This document shows, piece after piece, positions 61,342 through 64,000 of a stretch of DNA of 64,000 nt. The position numbers were made by a program, and so were the translations under genes. The notes under the pieces were generated by a model. The model was not told the DNA's origin. It worked only from the letters and a program-made list of their open reading frames with translations, and made no database searches. Each line of letters begins with the position of its first letter. The first letter of the stretch is position 1. Origin of the DNA: Cochleicola gelatinilyticus (GTDB lineage: Bacteria; Bacteroidota; Bacteroidia; Flavobacteriales; Flavobacteriaceae); the NCBI RefSeq assembly GCF_001637325.1, contig NZ_LRXL01000026.1, positions 248,001 to 312,000 of the forward strand, in the 5' to 3' direction.

Positions 61342-63210
61342 ATGAGAAAATTATTACTATTATCCCTAGTCTTAATCACTGGCGTTGTATTCGCGGGCAG
61401 ACTTTTCTATCTTCAAATTTACGACACGAGCTTTAAACAACTATCTGATAATAATGCGATTAAAGTAATATATGATTATCCACAACGCGGGTATGTATTC
61501 GATAGAAACGGGGACCTTTTAGTTTCGAATCAACCTTCTTATGATGTAATGGTGATTCCTAGAGAAGTACAACCTTTCGATACGCTAGAATTTTGTAATT
61601 TATTAAAACTAAATAAAGAAAGTTTAGAAACTATTCTTGAGAAGGCACGGGTATACTCTCCTCGTTTACCCTCTCCTGTTATTCCGCAATTAACAAAAGC
61701 GGAATATGCATATTTATCAGAAAAAATGCACAAATACGAAGGTTTTTATATTCAGAAAAGATCCCTTCGTGATTATCAAGTTTCTCATTCTGCCAACGTG
61801 TTGGGGTATATTGCTGAAGTAAACGATCGTATCATCGATAAAAATCCATACTATCAAATGGGAGACCTTATCGGGATGAATGGAATAGAACGCCAATATG
61901 AAGATGTGCTCCGTGGAGTTAAAGGTGTAAAGTACATTCAGAAAGATCGCTTCAATCGTGATATCGGTCCTTACAAAGATGGTATTTTCGACACCCTGCC
62001 CGAAAGAGGAAAAGACATCACACTTACTATTGATGCACAACTTCAGAAATATGCAGAAGAACTCATGGTCAACAAACGGGGGGGCATTGTTGCAATCGAA
62101 CCCGCTACCGGAGAAATACTTTCTTTGGTAACAGCGCCTTATTATGATCCTGCATTATTAGTAGGTCGAGAGCGCTCTAAAAATTTTACGAAACTCTATT
62201 ACGATACCATTGCAAAGCCACTATTCGATAGAGGACTCTCAGGAGAGTATCCTCCTGGATCGCCGTTTAAAACATTAACAGCACTTATTGGGTTAGAAGA
62301 AGGCGTTATAGACGCCGAAGAACGTATCTCTTGTCATGGTGGATATGTTTATGGCAGAGGCCGAAAACTAGGGTGTCACCATCATAGCAGTCCGTTAGCC
62401 ATGGTTGGTGGAATCGCTAATTCCTGTAACGCTTATTTCTGTACTGTGTATCGTAGGGCCGTCGAAAAATATCCAACTCCACAAGAAGGCATAGATAGGT
62501 GGAATAATCATTTAAGTAGTTTTGGTTTAGGAGATTTTTTAGGCTATGATCTACCCAGCGGACGACCCGGTTTTATTCCAGATGCTAAATATTACAACAA
62601 GATTCATGATTATCCAGAACGAAGATGGTATGCTACAGCAACCATCTCAAATGCGATAGGACAGGGTGAAATTTCATTAACCCCAATGCAAATGGCACAT
62701 TTTACTGCTACTATTGCAAATAGAGGCTGGTACTATAAACCACATATAATTAAGAATGTAGAAAAAGTAGACACTATCCCGAATGTGTACAAAGAGAAGC
62801 ACCATACCACGATCGATCCACAATATTTTACACCCGTGGTAGATGGAATGCACGATGTTTATAATAACGGGACCGCTACACGACTTCGTATTCCAGATAT
62901 TGAAATTTGTGGTAAAACAGGTACTGCCGAGAATTATACCAAAATTGATGGAAAAAGGGTTCAGCTCACCGACCATTCTATTTTTATTGCTTTCGCACCA
63001 AAAGACAATCCTAAAATCGCTATCGCAGTATTTGTAGAAAATGGATATTGGGGTTCAAGATGGGCTGGACGAATTGCCAGTTTAATGATTGAAAAATACA
63101 TTAAAGGCGAAATTACTCGTACCGATATGGAAAAGTTCGTGCTAGAAGGAAGTCTGGAAGAAGAATATGCCAAACCACATAGTGGCGAACCTTTTAGAAT
63201 AAATATCTAA
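61342..63210 (+). CDS. mrdA: Penicillin-binding protein 2
   Basis: 622 residues. N-terminal span (about 4-22), a pedestal/dimer domain, and a transpeptidase domain with S-P-F-K near 309 (catalytic Ser in G-S-P-F-K), S-N-A near 355-360 (S-C-N-A) and K-T-G-T-A near 525. Cross-links peptidoglycan for side-wall growth with RodA. Stop overlaps the rodA ATG by one base. Confidence 0.97.
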   Translation: MRKLLLLSLVLITGVVFAGRLFYLQIYDTSFKQLSDNNAIKVIYDYPQRGYVFDRNGDLLVSNQPSYDVMVIPREVQPFDTLEFCNLLKLNKESLETILEKARVYSPRLPSPVIPQLTKAEYAYLSEKMHKYEGFYIQKRSLRDYQVSHSANVLGYIAEVNDRIIDKNPYYQMGDLIGMNGIERQYEDVLRGVKGVKYIQKDRFNRDIGPYKDGIFDTLPERGKDITLTIDAQLQKYAEELMVNKRGGIVAIEPATGEILSLVTAPYYDPALLVGRERSKNFTKLYYDTIAKPLFDRGLSGEYPPGSPFKTLTALIGLEEGVIDAEERISCHGGYVYGRGRKLGCHHHSSPLAMVGGIANSCNAYFCTVYRRAVEKYPTPQEGIDRWNNHLSSFGLGDFLGYDLPSGRPGFIPDAKYYNKIHDYPERRWYATATISNAIGQGEISLTPMQMAHFTATIANRGWYYKPHIIKNVEKVDTIPNVYKEKHHTTIDPQYFTPVVDGMHDVYNNGTATRLRIPDIEICGKTGTAENYTKIDGKRVQLTDHSIFIAFAPKDNPKIAIAVFVENGYWGSRWAGRIASLMIEKYIKGEITRTDMEKFVLEGSLEEEYAKPHSGEPFRINI

Positions 63211-64000
63211 TGGCATTTGGCAAGAGCATTGTTCGTTTCGATTGGATCACTATAGTGTTATTTCTTGCTCTAGTAGCTATTGGATGGATGAATATTTACT
63301 CTGCTTCATTAAGTGATTCTACAGCGGGGTTTTTCGATATGAATCAGATCTATATAAAACAATTAGTTTGGATTGGATTAAGTATCGTGCTAATCATTTT
63401 TATACTCGCGCTCGACGCAAAATTTTATGAGCGCTTTGCTAGTATTATATATATCGTATCCCTCCTTTCGTTGATAGGACTTTTTGTTTTCGGAAAAAAC
63501 ATTTCTGGAGCCACCTCTTGGTATGTATTTGGAGGTGTTAGTTTACAGCCAAGTGAGTTTGCCAAAGCAGCAACCGCCTTAGCATTGGCGAAATATGTGA
63601 GTGACATACAAACAAATATGAATGAGTTTAGGCATCAGTTATTCGCATTCCTTATAATAGCTCTTCCTGCTTTGTTTATTGTTCCGCAACCCGACCCTGG
63701 AAGTGCTTTAGTATATGCTGCATTTGTCTTTCCACTCTATCGTGAAGGCCTACACTTCGTATACCTTTTATTAGGATTTTTTGCTGCTGCTTTATTTGTT
63801 TCAACACTTGCCTTTGGGGCCATTTGGGTAATGCTTGCCGTATTGCTTGCAACTGTATTAGTATTTTTGAAGAACCGTAAGCGCCGACCAAACCTTTTAA
63901 AATACGCTACAATTGCCATCGCGTGTATTGGATTTGCATTTTCGGTAAGTTATATTTTTAACAATGTATTCGAGCAACGTCACCGCGACCGATTTAATAT
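63210..64000 (+). CDS. rodA: Peptidoglycan glycosyltransferase RodA (partial, 3' end cut by window)
   Basis: The ATG at 63210 overlaps the mrdA stop (TAATGG). 263 residues are visible, with seven or more membrane spans and the SEDS motifs: I-Y-S-A-S near 28, S-W-Y-V-F-G-G-V-S-L-Q-P-S-E-F near 107-121 and Q-P-D-P-G-S-A near 155-161. RodA polymerises glycan chains and pairs with PBP2. The frame is still open at the window edge, so the last third is missing. Confidence 0.95.
   Translation, partial: MAFGKSIVRFDWITIVLFLALVAIGWMNIYSASLSDSTAGFFDMNQIYIKQLVWIGLSIVLIIFILALDAKFYERFASIIYIVSLLSLIGLFVFGKNISGATSWYVFGGVSLQPSEFAKAATALALAKYVSDIQTNMNEFRHQLFAFLIIALPALFIVPQPDPGSALVYAAFVFPLYREGLHFVYLLLGFFAAALFVSTLAFGAIWVMLAVLLATVLVFLKNRKRRPNLLKYATIAIACIGFAFSVSYIFNNVFEQRHRDRFN

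Overview
The window is a chromosomal segment from a member of the Flavobacteriaceae (phylum Bacteroidota). The evidence is the type IX secretion/gliding core in the order gldK-gldL-gldM-gldN, an exosortase of the XrtF type, low GC, few purine-rich ribosome binding sites, and many promoters of the phylum's TTG-N19/20-TAnnTTTG form. Genus cannot be read from the sequence.

Region 1, about 1-13,603, is the right-hand part of an integrated mobile element that runs off the left edge. A tyrosine integrase (12,264-13,559, minus) abuts the 3' end of an initiator tRNA gene (13,604-13,676, minus), the probable attachment site. Every other gene in it points right: small beta-rich proteins, a coiled-coil protein, several single-span membrane proteins, a GH108 muramidase with a C-terminal membrane anchor, a long beta-helix protein that may bind receptors, a DUF5675 protein, a protein built like a unimolecular spanin, a LEA14-like membrane protein, an ArdC/zincin protein fused to a RadA-like ATPase, a YegP-like protein and an SRAP protein. 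No terminase, portal, tail or conjugation gene is visible. The best reading is a provirus, possibly tailless and membrane-containing (inference), whose left end lies outside the window. This is the strongest candidate for something undescribed.

Region 2, 13.8-25.9 kb: an AsmA-like protein, a SpoIIAA-like protein, a CPXCG zinc-ribbon-like protein, a tripartite RND efflux operon, an ABC-F ATPase, a DUF983 protein, an M23 lipoprotein and a FAD oxidoreductase. Region 3, 26-34.5 kb: gldKLMN, an arginase-fold protein that has lost metal ligands, and topA.

Region 4, 34.7-40.6 kb: a cassette of DUF4956 membrane protein, CotH-like kinase with beta-helix, VTC-domain polyphosphate-polymerase-like protein, phosphoesterase-like lipoprotein and inorganic pyrophosphatase lipoprotein, suggesting linked phosphate chemistry at the envelope. 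Region 5, 41.5-49.5 kb: miaB, a lipoprotein, a sigma-54 activator without a receiver domain, lptE, a TPR-like protein, secG, groES and groEL. A -24/-12-like element lies in front of groES.

Region 6, 49.5-57 kb: a likely metal (copper?) handling cluster (HMA protein, TonB receptor, NHL lipoprotein, HYC_CC_PP-like protein, DUF3347 lipoprotein), then xrtF with its partner, a free-methionine-sulfoxide-reductase-like GAF protein and a MacB-type permease. Region 7, 57.3-64 kb: purH and the elongasome operon mreB-mreC-mreD-mrdA-rodA, with rodA cut by the window edge.
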